DNA of 64,000 bases, from assembly GCA_934541105.1 (NCBI GenBank), contig CAKTDA010000006.1, positions 124,001 through 188,000 on the forward strand, in the 5' to 3' direction. This DNA is from an uncultured Luteitalea sp. Lineage in GTDB: Bacteria > Acidobacteriota > Vicinamibacteria > Vicinamibacterales > Vicinamibacteraceae. Positions 53,245-61,952 of the stretch are shown piece after piece. The first letter of the stretch is position 1. The number at the start of each line of letters is the position of its first letter. The notes beneath the pieces are model-generated. The model made no database searches and was not told where the DNA came from. It was given only the letters and a program-made list of their open reading frames with translations. The position numbers and the translations under genes are program-made.

Positions 53245-54165
53245 ATGCCCGACGCGATCGTCATCGATCAGGTCACCAAGCGCTTCGGCCGGACGACGGC
53301 CGTGGACGCGCTGTCGCTGCGCGTCCCGCACGGCGCGATCTACGGCTTCATCGGGCCGAACGGCTCCGGCAAGACGACGACGCTGCGGATGATGATGAAC
53401 ATCCTGCTGCCCGACAGCGGCAGCGTGGAGGTGCTCGGCGACCGCAGCACGGCGGCCGCGCGCGACCGCGTCGGCTACCTGCCCGAGGAACGCGGCCTCT
53501 ACAAGCAGCTGCCGGTGCGGCGGCTGCTGACCTACTACGGTGAACTGAAGGGCGGCCGGCGCAGCGAGGTGCAGCGGGAGGCCGATGCCTGGCTGGCGCG
53601 GCTCGGCCTGTCGCACGTGGCCGACAGGAAGGTCGAGGCACTCTCGAAGGGCATGTCGCAGAAGGTGCAGTTCATCGCCACCGTCGTCGCGAAGCCGGAC
53701 CTCGTGATCCTCGACGAGCCGTTCTCGGGACTCGACCCCGTGAACCGCGACGTGCTGCGCGATGCGGTGCTCGAACTGAAGCAGCGCGGCACGACGATCG
53801 TCTTCAGCACCCACGACATGACCGTCGCCGAGCGGCTGTGCGACCGCATCTTCATGATCTTCAGGGGGCGCAAGGTGCTCGATGGGTCGCTCGACGAGAT
53901 CCAGTCGAGGTACGGGCGCGACGAGGTCCATGTGCGCGTGCAGGGCGGTGCGGCCGTGCTGCGCGGGATCGAGGGCGTGGACGCGGTCGTCGACCACGGC
54001 AACGAACAGCAGGTGAGGCTCTCGGTCGATCCGCAGCTGTTCCTGTCGCGCCTCGTGGCCCGGGCGCCGGTGCAGCGCTTCGAGATCACGCGACCGTCGC
54101 TCCACGACATCTTCGTCGAGATCGCCAGGCCGACGCATGGCGAGGACGCCGCACCCGCGGCATGA
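53245..54165 (+). CDS. ABC transporter ATP-binding protein
   Basis: The 306 residues hold one ABC domain with Walker A GPNGSGKTT (near 41), a signature LSKGMSQKVQ, Walker B LVILDEPFSGLDP and the H loop STHD. A C-terminal extension of about 80 residues (after about 225) is typical of NatA/YhaQ-like exporters, which carry a DUF4162-like domain. It works with the permease encoded 7 bases later. The pair resembles sodium or drug efflux systems, but the substrate is not visible. Confidence 0.92.
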   Translation: MPDAIVIDQVTKRFGRTTAVDALSLRVPHGAIYGFIGPNGSGKTTTLRMMMNILLPDSGSVEVLGDRSTAAARDRVGYLPEERGLYKQLPVRRLLTYYGELKGGRRSEVQREADAWLARLGLSHVADRKVEALSKGMSQKVQFIATVVAKPDLVILDEPFSGLDPVNRDVLRDAVLELKQRGTTIVFSTHDMTVAERLCDRIFMIFRGRKVLDGSLDEIQSRYGRDEVHVRVQGGAAVLRGIEGVDAVVDHGNEQQVRLSVDPQLFLSRLVARAPVQRFEITRPSLHDIFVEIARPTHGEDAAPAA

Positions 54166-54172
54166 GCCAGCC

Positions 54173-55471
54173 ATGTCCAAGGTGCTGACCGTCGCGGTCG
54201 CGGAGTTCGAGCAGGCGGTGCGCAGCCGCGCGTTCCTGATTGGCCTGCTCGCGCTGCCCCTGCTGATGGGGATTGCGTTTGGCGTCCAGGCGCTGACCGC
54301 ACGGCGCGACGTCTCCGAGCGCCGCTTCGCGATCGTCGATCACACAGGCGTCGTCGCGCCGGCGATCGTCGAGGCCGCGCGCGCCCACAACGCGGACGAG
54401 ACGTCGCCGTCCGGACGACGCACCGGGCCGCACTTCCTTCCCGAGATCGTCGCGCCCGATGGCGCCGCGCGGGATGCGCAGCGGCTGGCGCTCTCCGATC
54501 GCATCCGCGCGGAGGAGCTGTTTGCGTTCGTCGAGATTCCCGCCGACGTGATGACCGGCACCGGCGAGGCCCCGCAGGTGCAGTACTTCACGCAGTACCC
54601 GACGTACAGGGCCCTGCCCGACTGGCTGGGTGGCGAGATCAGCCGCACGGTCGCCGATCGTCGGCTCGCGCAGCTCGGGGCCGATCCGGCAGAGGCCCGA
54701 CGACTGCTCGAGCCCGTTCACCTCGAGAGTCAGGGGCTCCTGACACGAACCGCCGACGGGCAGGCATCGGCAGGCGCGAAGGTGGACGTGATCCGCGCGT
54801 TCGTCATGCCAGCCGTCGCGATGTTCCTGCTCTTCGGGCTCGTGATGAGCTCGGCGCCGCAGCTCCTCAACAGCGTGATCGAGGAGAAGACGAGCCGGAT
54901 CAGCGAAGTGCTGCTCGGGTCGGTCAGCGCGTTCGAGCTGATGCTCGGCAAGCTGCTCGGGAGCGCCGCGGTGACGATGGTGCTCGCGCTGATCTACATC
55001 GGCGGCGGCCTGCTGCTGGCGGCGCAGGCCGACTACTTCGGCGTCATCCCGTGGGGGCTGCTGCCCTGGTTCGCGGTCTTCCTCGTCATCGCGGTGATGC
55101 TGTACGGGTCGATGTTCATTGCGATCGGCGCGGCGTGCAGCGAGGTCAAGGACGCGCAGGGCATGATGATGCCGGCCGTCGTGCTCGCGATCCTGCCGAT
55201 CCTCCTGTGGATCCAGGTGGCGCAGAACCCCGACAGCGCGACGTCGGTCGGCGCGTCGATGTTCCCGTTCGCGACGCCTTACCTGATGCTGCTGCGGATT
55301 GCCATCCCGCCCGGCCCGCCGGCCTGGCAGGTTGTCGCCTCGCTGATCGGCGTGCTGCTCACGACGGTGGGCATGGTATGGGTCGCCGGCCGCATCCTGC
55401 GCGTGGGCCTGCTGCTGCAGGGCAAGACGGCGACGTATCGCGACATGATCCGCTGGATCGGCGCGCGGTAG
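54173..55471 (+). CDS. ABC-2 type transporter permease (NatB-like)
   Basis: The 432 residues have one N-terminal helix (about 22-42), an extracytoplasmic region of about 170 residues, then five or more helices from about 222 to 425. The motif SSAPQLLNSVIEEKTSRISEVLLGSVSAFELM is the ABC2_membrane_3 signature. It is the membrane partner of the preceding ATPase. An ATG at 54173 starts the conserved sequence. Confidence 0.92.
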   Translation: MSKVLTVAVAEFEQAVRSRAFLIGLLALPLLMGIAFGVQALTARRDVSERRFAIVDHTGVVAPAIVEAARAHNADETSPSGRRTGPHFLPEIVAPDGAARDAQRLALSDRIRAEELFAFVEIPADVMTGTGEAPQVQYFTQYPTYRALPDWLGGEISRTVADRRLAQLGADPAEARRLLEPVHLESQGLLTRTADGQASAGAKVDVIRAFVMPAVAMFLLFGLVMSSAPQLLNSVIEEKTSRISEVLLGSVSAFELMLGKLLGSAAVTMVLALIYIGGGLLLAAQADYFGVIPWGLLPWFAVFLVIAVMLYGSMFIAIGAACSEVKDAQGMMMPAVVLAILPILLWIQVAQNPDSATSVGASMFPFATPYLMLLRIAIPPGPPAWQVVASLIGVLLTTVGMVWVAGRILRVGLLLQGKTATYRDMIRWIGAR

Positions 55472-55480
55472 CCGAGGGTG

Positions 55481-55544
55481 GCGTAGCCCGGCCATCTGGC
55501 GGCACCACCAGGAGGTGCCGGCGCCCTCTGGAGGTACGCTACGC
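55481..55544 (+). other. Nested inverted repeats upstream of the M61 peptidase gene
   Basis: GCGTAGC (55481-55487) pairs with GCTACGC (55538-55544), enclosing a second stem, GGCACC (55501-55506) with GGTGCC (55514-55519). The outer right arm lies between the GGAGG ribosome binding site (55530-55534) and the ATG at 55547, so folding could reduce translation of the gene. Confidence 0.45.
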
Positions 55545-55546
55545 GG

Positions 55547-57388
55547 ATGCTCGTACGCGTCGTCCTCTCCCTCTCGATTGTCGTCGCGTGCGCCGCGGTG
55601 TCGCGCGCGCAGCAGGCCGTCGAGTACACGGTCTCGATTCCGCATCCCGACCAGCGCTGGCTGCAGGTCGATGCCCGCTTCCCGGTGAAGCCGGGCGAGC
55701 CGATCGAGGTACGCATGGCCCGCTCGTCGCCGGGCCGCTATGCGCCGCACGAATTCGGCAAGAACGTCTACATGTTCGAGGCCGTCGGTGACGCCGGCGC
55801 GCGGCCGGCCGCGGAGCCGGTCGGGCCGGCGCAGTGGCGCATCACGGCGCGCAGCGCGGTCGCGCACGTGCGGTACCGGCTGTTCGCCGACCAGGTGGAC
55901 GGCACCTACGCCGCCGTGGACAGGACGCACGCGCACCTGAACGCCCCCGCGACGTTCGTCTTCGCCCCTGCGCTTGCCGAGGCGCCCGTCCGCGTGACGT
56001 TGCGGCAGCCTGACGGTCGATCGTGGAAGGTCGCGACGCAGTTGTACCCGACGAGCGACCCGCTGACGTTCACCGCGCCCAACCAGCAGTACTTCCTCGA
56101 CTCGCCGATCGAGTTCAGCGATCACGCCGTGCGCGAGTTCACGGTGGAGCAGCCCGGCGGCGCAGCGCGCATCAGGCTGGCCGTCCACCACCTTGGCACC
56201 GACGCCGAGCTCGACGCCTACACCGCGCGAATCGAGGCAATCGTCCGCGAGCAGGCGGCGATCTTCGGCCAGCTGCCGGCGTTCGAGACCGGCACCTACA
56301 CGTTCCTGATGGACTACCTGCCGTGGGCCGACGGCGACGGGATGGAGCACCGCAACAGCACGGTCTGCACGGCACCGGCCGCGCTCGCCGGCAGCCAGGA
56401 ACGGCTGGCGTCCACCGCCGCGCACGAGTTCTTCCACGTCTGGAACGTCGAGCGCATCCGGCCCGCGTCGCTCGAGCCGTTCGACTTCACCCGCCCCAAC
56501 ATGTCGGGCGATCTCTGGTTCGCCGAGGGCTTCACGACCTACTACGCGTCCCTGACGATGATCCGCGCGGGCCTCGTCGCGCCAGACGCCGGCGTTGCCC
56601 AGATGTCGGGCTACGTGAACACGGCCTTGCTGTCGCCTGGCACGCGCTTCCGGTCGGCGGTGGAGATGAGCCGGCTGGCACCGTACGTGGATGCCGCCAC
56701 TGCCGTCGATCCCACGAACTGGGAGAACACGTACGCGTCCTATTACCCGTACGGCGCGGCGATCGGCCTCGGGCTCGACCTGCTGCTCCGCGAGCGCAGC
56801 GACGGGCGGGTGACGCTCGACGACTACATGCGCCGACTCTGGACCACGCACGGCGCGCCGGGCGGCAGCGTGCCCGGGCTCGTCGCACGGCCGTACACGA
56901 GTGCCGATCTCGAGGCGGCGCTCGCCGCGACGAGCGGCGATGCGGCCTTCGCGCGCGGGTTCTTCGCCAGGCACGTCATGGGCACCGAGCCGCTGCCGTT
57001 CGAGCGGCTGCTCGCCGGCGTCGGCTACGAGCTGCGCCCTCTTGGCACGCCCTGGCTCGGCATCCTCGAACTCCAGCCGCGGGACGCCGCGAGTGTCGTC
57101 GCGAACAATCCCGTGGCGACGAGTGCCGTGCATCGCGCCGGAGTGGGCCGTGGCGACGCGATCGTGTCGCTGAACGGCACGCCAATCGGCAAGCCCGGCG
57201 ACTGGGAGCGCGTCGTGTCCACGCTGACGGTCGGCGACGAGGTCGAGCTCGTGTTCGAGTCGCGAGGGGAGCGGCAGGTCGCGCGCGTGACCGTGCAGGC
57301 GAACCCGCGGCTCACGCTGCGGCCCCTGTCGCAGCCCACGCCGCGGCAGCTGGCGCAGAGGGACGCCTGGCTGCGATCACGGCGGTAG
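55547..57388 (+). CDS. M61-family metallopeptidase (glycyl aminopeptidase-like) with PDZ domain
   Basis: The 613 residues have a signal peptide (about 1-21), an N-terminal beta domain, the metalloprotease core, and a C-terminal PDZ domain. The zinc site is AAHEFFH (near residue 290), with the second ligand Glu in WFAEGFTTYYA (near 326). The PDZ part (about 500-590) has GVGRGDAIVSLNGTPIG. The enzyme is secreted or periplasmic. It is transcribed towards the sulfatase gene, and the two stop codons lie inside one hairpin. Confidence 0.93.
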   Translation: MLVRVVLSLSIVVACAAVSRAQQAVEYTVSIPHPDQRWLQVDARFPVKPGEPIEVRMARSSPGRYAPHEFGKNVYMFEAVGDAGARPAAEPVGPAQWRITARSAVAHVRYRLFADQVDGTYAAVDRTHAHLNAPATFVFAPALAEAPVRVTLRQPDGRSWKVATQLYPTSDPLTFTAPNQQYFLDSPIEFSDHAVREFTVEQPGGAARIRLAVHHLGTDAELDAYTARIEAIVREQAAIFGQLPAFETGTYTFLMDYLPWADGDGMEHRNSTVCTAPAALAGSQERLASTAAHEFFHVWNVERIRPASLEPFDFTRPNMSGDLWFAEGFTTYYASLTMIRAGLVAPDAGVAQMSGYVNTALLSPGTRFRSAVEMSRLAPYVDAATAVDPTNWENTYASYYPYGAAIGLGLDLLLRERSDGRVTLDDYMRRLWTTHGAPGGSVPGLVARPYTSADLEAALAATSGDAAFARGFFARHVMGTEPLPFERLLAGVGYELRPLGTPWLGILELQPRDAASVVANNPVATSAVHRAGVGRGDAIVSLNGTPIGKPGDWERVVSTLTVGDEVELVFESRGERQVARVTVQANPRLTLRPLSQPTPRQLAQRDAWLRSRR

Positions 57389-57401
57389 GCCCGGCCTACC
57401 G
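57383..57401. terminator. Hairpin containing the stop codons of two convergent genes
   Basis: CGGTAGGC and GCCTACCG form a perfect 8-base stem around a 3-base loop. The TAG of the M61 gene and the TAG of the sulfatase gene both lie within the arms. It may act as a bidirectional terminator; there is no T run on either side. Confidence 0.55.
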
Positions 57402-58916
57402 GTTCCTGAGCGCTTCGAGGCGGGCGGCCATCGACGCGACGCGCCCGGGATGCTGCGCCGCGAGGTTCGTCGTCTCGCCGATGTCGGCGTCCAGATCGTA
57501 GAGCTGCGGCTCAGGGTCGTTCGCGAGTTCGGTGTTCGTGTTCGCGTTGCGCCGCTGGCCTTTCGAGGGTTCGATGTACTTCCACCGGCCCTCGCGCAGC
57601 GCGAGCCGTGCGCCCGCGTGCTGCACCACGTGATCGCGGCCGGTCGGGTCATCGCCGAGCAGCGCGAGATGCTGGTCCATGCTGTCTGGCGCCGAGCCGG
57701 ATGGCACCGGGGCGCCGGTCATTGCCGCGATCGACGCCAGCAGGTCCACCTGCGACACGAGCGCCTCGCTCACCCCGGGCTTCACGCGCGCCGGCCAGCG
57801 GACGATGAACGGCACGCGCGTGCCGCCCTCGAAGCGACTGTACTTGCCGCCGCGCAGCGGGCCGGCCGGCCTGTGCGCGCCGAGCTTCTCCACGGCCTGG
57901 TCCACATAGCCGTCGTCCACGACGGGCCCGTTGTCGCTCGTGAAGATCACGACCGTGTTGCGGGACAGGTCCAGCCGATCGAGCGTGTCGAGGACCTGAC
58001 CGACGCTCCAGTCGGCCTGCAGGATCGCATCGCCCCGCGGGCCCATCCCGGACGTGCCGATGAACCGCTCGTGCGGCACGCGGGGCACGTGCGGGTCGTG
58101 CGTGGCGAAGAAGAGGAAGAACGGCTCGCGCCGGTGCTGCTCGATGTAGGCCACGGCCTTGCGCGTGAACGTGTCGGCCATGTCCTGGTCGCGCCACAAC
58201 GCGGTCGTGCCGCCTGTCATGTAGCCGATGCGGCTCACGCCGTTGACGATCGTCTGATCGTGCCCGTGGCTCGGACGCTGCGTCGTGAGCCGTTCCGGGT
58301 TCTCGCGGCCTGTCGGCCAGTCGCCGACCTTCTTCGCGTAGTCGACCGTGATCGGGTCCCCGGGATCGAGCCCGACGATGCGGCCGTTCTCCACGTACAC
58401 GGTCGGCACGCGGTCGCCAGTGGCCGCCATGATGAAGCTGTAGGCGAAGCCCACGTCGTTCGGGCCCGGCGCAATCGACCCGTTCCAGTCGGGCCCGCCC
58501 GGCCCGCCGAGGCCGAGGTGCCACTTGCCGACCACGCCCGTGTGATACCCGGCCGCGCGGAGCACGGACGGCAGCGTCGAGCTCGCCGGATCGATGACGA
58601 GCGCGGCATCGCCGGGCAGGACGTTGGTGCCCGCCTGCCGCCATGCATAGCGGCCGGTCAGCAGCGAGAAGCGCGACGGCGTACACGTGGCCGACGTCGC
58701 ATAGCCGTTCGTGAAGCGCACGCCGTCACGGGCCAGCCTGTCGATGCCGGGCGTCCGGATCGTCGTCGCGCCGTAGGCAGACGTGTCGCCGTAGCCGAGA
58801 TCGTCCACGTAGATCAGGACGACGTTGGGACGCGGCTGCGTCGGCGCCTGGGCCTGCGCTTGCGCATCGGGCGCAAGCCCCAACACCGCGAGCAGGGCGA
58901 GCACCGCGGTGCGCAC
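57396..58916 (-). CDS. Exported sulfatase (family S1), arylsulfatase A-like
   Basis: The 506 residues start at a GTG, with a signal peptide (about 1-20, ending PDAQAQ). The fold begins NVVLIYVDDLGYGDTSAYG. The formylglycine site is CTPSR in SATCTPSRFSLLTGRYAWR. FTSDNGPVVDDG holds metal ligands. It resembles choline- or arylsulfatase-type enzymes rather than the first sulfatase in this window, and it has a longer insertion around residues 190-230. It needs an FGE-type activator, not seen here. The start lies 2 bases after the pyrroline-carboxylate dehydrogenase stop. Confidence 0.93.
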   Translation of the reverse strand: MRTAVLALLAVLGLAPDAQAQAQAPTQPRPNVVLIYVDDLGYGDTSAYGATTIRTPGIDRLARDGVRFTNGYATSATCTPSRFSLLTGRYAWRQAGTNVLPGDAALVIDPASSTLPSVLRAAGYHTGVVGKWHLGLGGPGGPDWNGSIAPGPNDVGFAYSFIMAATGDRVPTVYVENGRIVGLDPGDPITVDYAKKVGDWPTGRENPERLTTQRPSHGHDQTIVNGVSRIGYMTGGTTALWRDQDMADTFTRKAVAYIEQHRREPFFLFFATHDPHVPRVPHERFIGTSGMGPRGDAILQADWSVGQVLDTLDRLDLSRNTVVIFTSDNGPVVDDGYVDQAVEKLGAHRPAGPLRGGKYSRFEGGTRVPFIVRWPARVKPGVSEALVSQVDLLASIAAMTGAPVPSGSAPDSMDQHLALLGDDPTGRDHVVQHAGARLALREGRWKYIEPSKGQRRNANTNTELANDPEPQLYDLDADIGETTNLAAQHPGRVASMAARLEALRNR

Positions 58917-58918
58917 GG

Positions 58919-60562
58919 CTACGCCTCCGCCATGAACGGATATCGGTAGTCCGTCGGCGGCGAGAACGTCTCCTTGATCGACCGCGGACTGACCCAGCGC
59001 AGGAGATTCAGCTTGCTGCCGGCCTTGTCGTTGGTGCCCGATCCCCGCGCACCGCCAAAGGGCTGCTGGCCGACGACGGCGCCGGTGCACTTGTCGTTGA
59101 CGTAGAAGTTGCCGGCCGCATCGCGCAGGTGCGTGTGTGCAAGGCGGATCGCCTGTCGATCGGTTGCGAAGATCGCACCCGTGAGGGCGTAGGGCGACGT
59201 CCGGTCGACGAGCTGCATCGTCTCGACGTACTGATCGTCCGGATACACGTAAGCGGCAAGGACGGGGCCGAAGATCTCCTCGCACAGGATGCGCGCGCCG
59301 GGATCCTCGGTCTGCACGAGCGTCGGCTGCACGAACCAGCCGGTGTCCCTCGACGCGGTGCCGCCCGCGAGCACGCGGCCGGTGCGCGGTGCCTCCTCGA
59401 GGTAGCCGCCGATGCGGTCGAACGCACGCTCGTCGATGACCGCGCCCATGAAGTTGCGGAAGTCCCGCACGTCGCCGACCTTGATGTCGTCGATCATCGC
59501 GATGATGCGATCACGCACGTCGGGCCACAGTGAGCGTGGCACGTAGATGCGGCTGCAGGCCGAGCACTTCTGACCCTGGTACTCGAAGGCCCCGCGCACG
59601 ATGGCCACTGCCAGGGACTCGGGCTCGGCCGAGGCGTGAGCCATGATGAAGTCCTTGCCGCCCGTCTCACCGACGATGCGCGGATAGCTCCGGTAGCTGC
59701 TCATGCGGCCGCCGATGGTCTTCCACATGCCGTTGAACACGGTGGTGCTGCCCGTGAAGTGCACGCCGCCGAGATCGGCGTGCGTCAGCAGCGCGTCGGA
59801 GATCAGCGCTGGATCGCCGGGCACGAAGTTGATCACGCCCGGCGGCAGGCCTGCCGCCTCGAGCACCTTCATGATGTAGTAGCCGCTCAGCATCGCCGTC
59901 TGCGACGGCTTCCAGATCACCGTGTTGCCCATCAGCGCCGGCGCGCCGGCGAGGTTGCCGCCAATCGCGGTGAAGTTGAAGGGGCTGACGGCGTAGACGA
60001 ACCCCTCGAGCGGGCGGTAGTCGGTCTGGTTCCAGACGCCCTTGTCGCTGATCGGCTGCTCGCCGTAGAGGTCCTCGGCGTAGGCGCAGTTGAAGCGGAA
60101 GAAGTCGATCAGCTCGCAGGCGGCGTCGATTTCGGACTGGAATGCCGTCTTGCTCTGCCCGAGCATCGTCGCGGCGTTGATCGTGTCGCGCCAGGACGTC
60201 GAGAGCAACTCCGCGGCGCGCAGGAACACCGCGGCTCGATCCTCCCAGGCCCAGCGGCTCCACTCGACGCGGGCCGCGGCACTCGCCTCGATTGCCTGCT
60301 GCACGAGTTGCGGCGTGGCCTTGTGCCATGTGCCGAGCACGTGCTGGTGCGCGTGCGGCATGACGGCGTGCGCCGTGTCGCCGGTGCGGTGCTCCCTGCC
60401 GCCGATGATGATCGGGATGTCGGCCTGTTCGCCGGACATCGACGCGAGGCGCGACTTCAGCGACTTGCGGTCAGGGCTTCCGGGCGCGTAGCTCCGGATG
60501 GGCTCGTTGACCGCGGCAGGCACGCGACGGCGTGCAGACAGGCTGGCGACCGTGTCGGACAT
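58919..60562 (-). CDS. pruA: Delta-1-pyrroline-5-carboxylate dehydrogenase
   Basis: The 547 residues match the stand-alone P5CDH/RocA class of aldehyde dehydrogenases. VYAVSPFNFTAIGGNLAGAP is the NAD-binding segment, GETGGKDF carries the general-base Glu, and YQGQKCSACSRIY carries the catalytic Cys (near residue 349). The enzyme oxidises glutamate semialdehyde to glutamate in proline and ornithine breakdown. No proline dehydrogenase is beside it. The ATG at 60562 is preferred over an upstream GTG at 60568. Confidence 0.93.
   Translation of the reverse strand: MSDTVASLSARRRVPAAVNEPIRSYAPGSPDRKSLKSRLASMSGEQADIPIIIGGREHRTGDTAHAVMPHAHQHVLGTWHKATPQLVQQAIEASAAARVEWSRWAWEDRAAVFLRAAELLSTSWRDTINAATMLGQSKTAFQSEIDAACELIDFFRFNCAYAEDLYGEQPISDKGVWNQTDYRPLEGFVYAVSPFNFTAIGGNLAGAPALMGNTVIWKPSQTAMLSGYYIMKVLEAAGLPPGVINFVPGDPALISDALLTHADLGGVHFTGSTTVFNGMWKTIGGRMSSYRSYPRIVGETGGKDFIMAHASAEPESLAVAIVRGAFEYQGQKCSACSRIYVPRSLWPDVRDRIIAMIDDIKVGDVRDFRNFMGAVIDERAFDRIGGYLEEAPRTGRVLAGGTASRDTGWFVQPTLVQTEDPGARILCEEIFGPVLAAYVYPDDQYVETMQLVDRTSPYALTGAIFATDRQAIRLAHTHLRDAAGNFYVNDKCTGAVVGQQPFGGARGSGTNDKAGSKLNLLRWVSPRSIKETFSPPTDYRYPFMAEA
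58924..58928 (-). promoter_or_regulatory. Ribosome binding site deciding the GTG start of the second sulfatase
   Basis: GGAGG on the minus strand, inside the end of the dehydrogenase gene and 7 bases before GTG 58916, supports this start and translational coupling of the two genes. Confidence 0.6.
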
Positions 60563-60597
60563 GCGCACAGTCTACAGAAACGCCGGACGCGGGACGC

Positions 60598-61890
60598 TCA
60601 ATGCCCTCGCGTGCGATCCCACCTCGGATCGCCGCCGCGCGCGTTGGCGGGCAGCGTGTCCCAGGGGTCGGCAATCAGGCCGTTGAGGTCGTACACGACC
60701 TTGCCGTCGCGGACGGTCAGTTCGCACGAGAGCCGTTCAGTGGCGTCGATGCGGCCGCCAACGGGATCCACGAACCCGAAGCGGCCCTTTTCCACGCGCA
60801 GCACGGCGACGTCGGCAGGGGCACCGACGCCGAGGTGGCCGAGCGTGTCGAACTGGATCTCGCGTGCGGGGTTGACCGTGGACATCGTGATGACGTCGGT
60901 CAGCGACAACCCCATTGCCATGAACTTGCCCATGAGGTTCAGCATCCCCTTCATCGCGGAGTTCATGCTGCTCGTGTGCAGGTCGGTGGAGATCGAATCC
61001 GGGCGGAACCCGGCCTTCAGCATCGGCATTGCCGCCGAGTAGCGGAAGCTGGCGCCGCCGTGCCCGACATCGAACACGATGCCCCGCTTGCGACCCGCAG
61101 TCATGGCGGCACTCGGGCCCTTCGCCTCGGCGTCGTACTCGCCACGGACGCCGCCGTACATGTGCGTGAAGATGTCGCCTGGCCGCAGGTACTTCGTGAA
61201 GAGGTCCATGAGCGTGCGGCCGGCCTTCACGTTGCCGCCGAAGTCGATCATCACCGGCACGCCGGCCTTCGTGCCGGCAATCACGGCCTGCTCGTACGGC
61301 TTCCAGTCGGTGCCGTTGTAGTGCGCGCTCTTGATACCGACCACGACGCCCTTGTGTTCGAGCGCCTTGCGCGCCGTGGCCTCGCCGTCCATGTCGGCCG
61401 CATCCTGCTCGATTGGCCCCGAGCCCATCCCGTTGCCGACGATGTTGAGGAATGCCGTGACGCGCGTCTTGGACTGGTCGATGATGCGGCGCTTGAAGTC
61501 GTCGAAGTTGCGCCAGCCCGACGTGCCGGCGTCGGCCACGGTCGTGACGCAGTTGCGGAACGTGAAGCCGTCCGGGTAGACGCTCCAGTCGCCGCCGGCG
61601 TAGTCGCGCAGCTTCTCGCCGGGGAACACGTGCACGTGGATGTCGATGAGGCCCGGCGTGACGACGAGCCCCCGCGCATCCACGGCCTTGAGCGCCCGCG
61701 CGGCCGGGATGTCAGCGGCCACGGCCGCGACCCTCCCGTCCTTGATCGCGACGTCGCGCACCGCATCGAGCGCATTGCGGGGATCGACGACGCGACCGCC
61801 CTTGATCAGGAAGTCGTAGTCGGGCGCCTGCTGCGCGGCCAGCGGGGCGGCAAACAGGCCGAGGGCGGCAAGGACGATGGCTCTGCGCAT
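60598..61890 (-). CDS. Exported amidohydrolase/deacetylase-family metal enzyme
   Basis: The 430 residues have a signal peptide (about 1-20, ending LAAQ) and an amidohydrolase TIM barrel. DIHVHVFPGEK (near 79) is the first metal pair, and FDVGHGGASFR and STDLHTSSM provide later ligands. It is close to the EF_0837/AHA_3915-type deacetylase branch, whose members process N-acyl compounds, but the substrate cannot be read from the sequence. The start could also be an ATG at 61902. The gene lies 35 bases downstream of the dehydrogenase start, same strand. Confidence 0.86.
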   Translation of the reverse strand: MRRAIVLAALGLFAAPLAAQQAPDYDFLIKGGRVVDPRNALDAVRDVAIKDGRVAAVAADIPAARALKAVDARGLVVTPGLIDIHVHVFPGEKLRDYAGGDWSVYPDGFTFRNCVTTVADAGTSGWRNFDDFKRRIIDQSKTRVTAFLNIVGNGMGSGPIEQDAADMDGEATARKALEHKGVVVGIKSAHYNGTDWKPYEQAVIAGTKAGVPVMIDFGGNVKAGRTLMDLFTKYLRPGDIFTHMYGGVRGEYDAEAKGPSAAMTAGRKRGIVFDVGHGGASFRYSAAMPMLKAGFRPDSISTDLHTSSMNSAMKGMLNLMGKFMAMGLSLTDVITMSTVNPAREIQFDTLGHLGVGAPADVAVLRVEKGRFGFVDPVGGRIDATERLSCELTVRDGKVVYDLNGLIADPWDTLPANARGGDPRWDRTRGH

Positions 61891-61952
61891 GCGCGAGAGC
61901 ATACACGGGGCGGGAGACTGCGACAGCTGCGTGACGGATCGATTCGCAGGCG

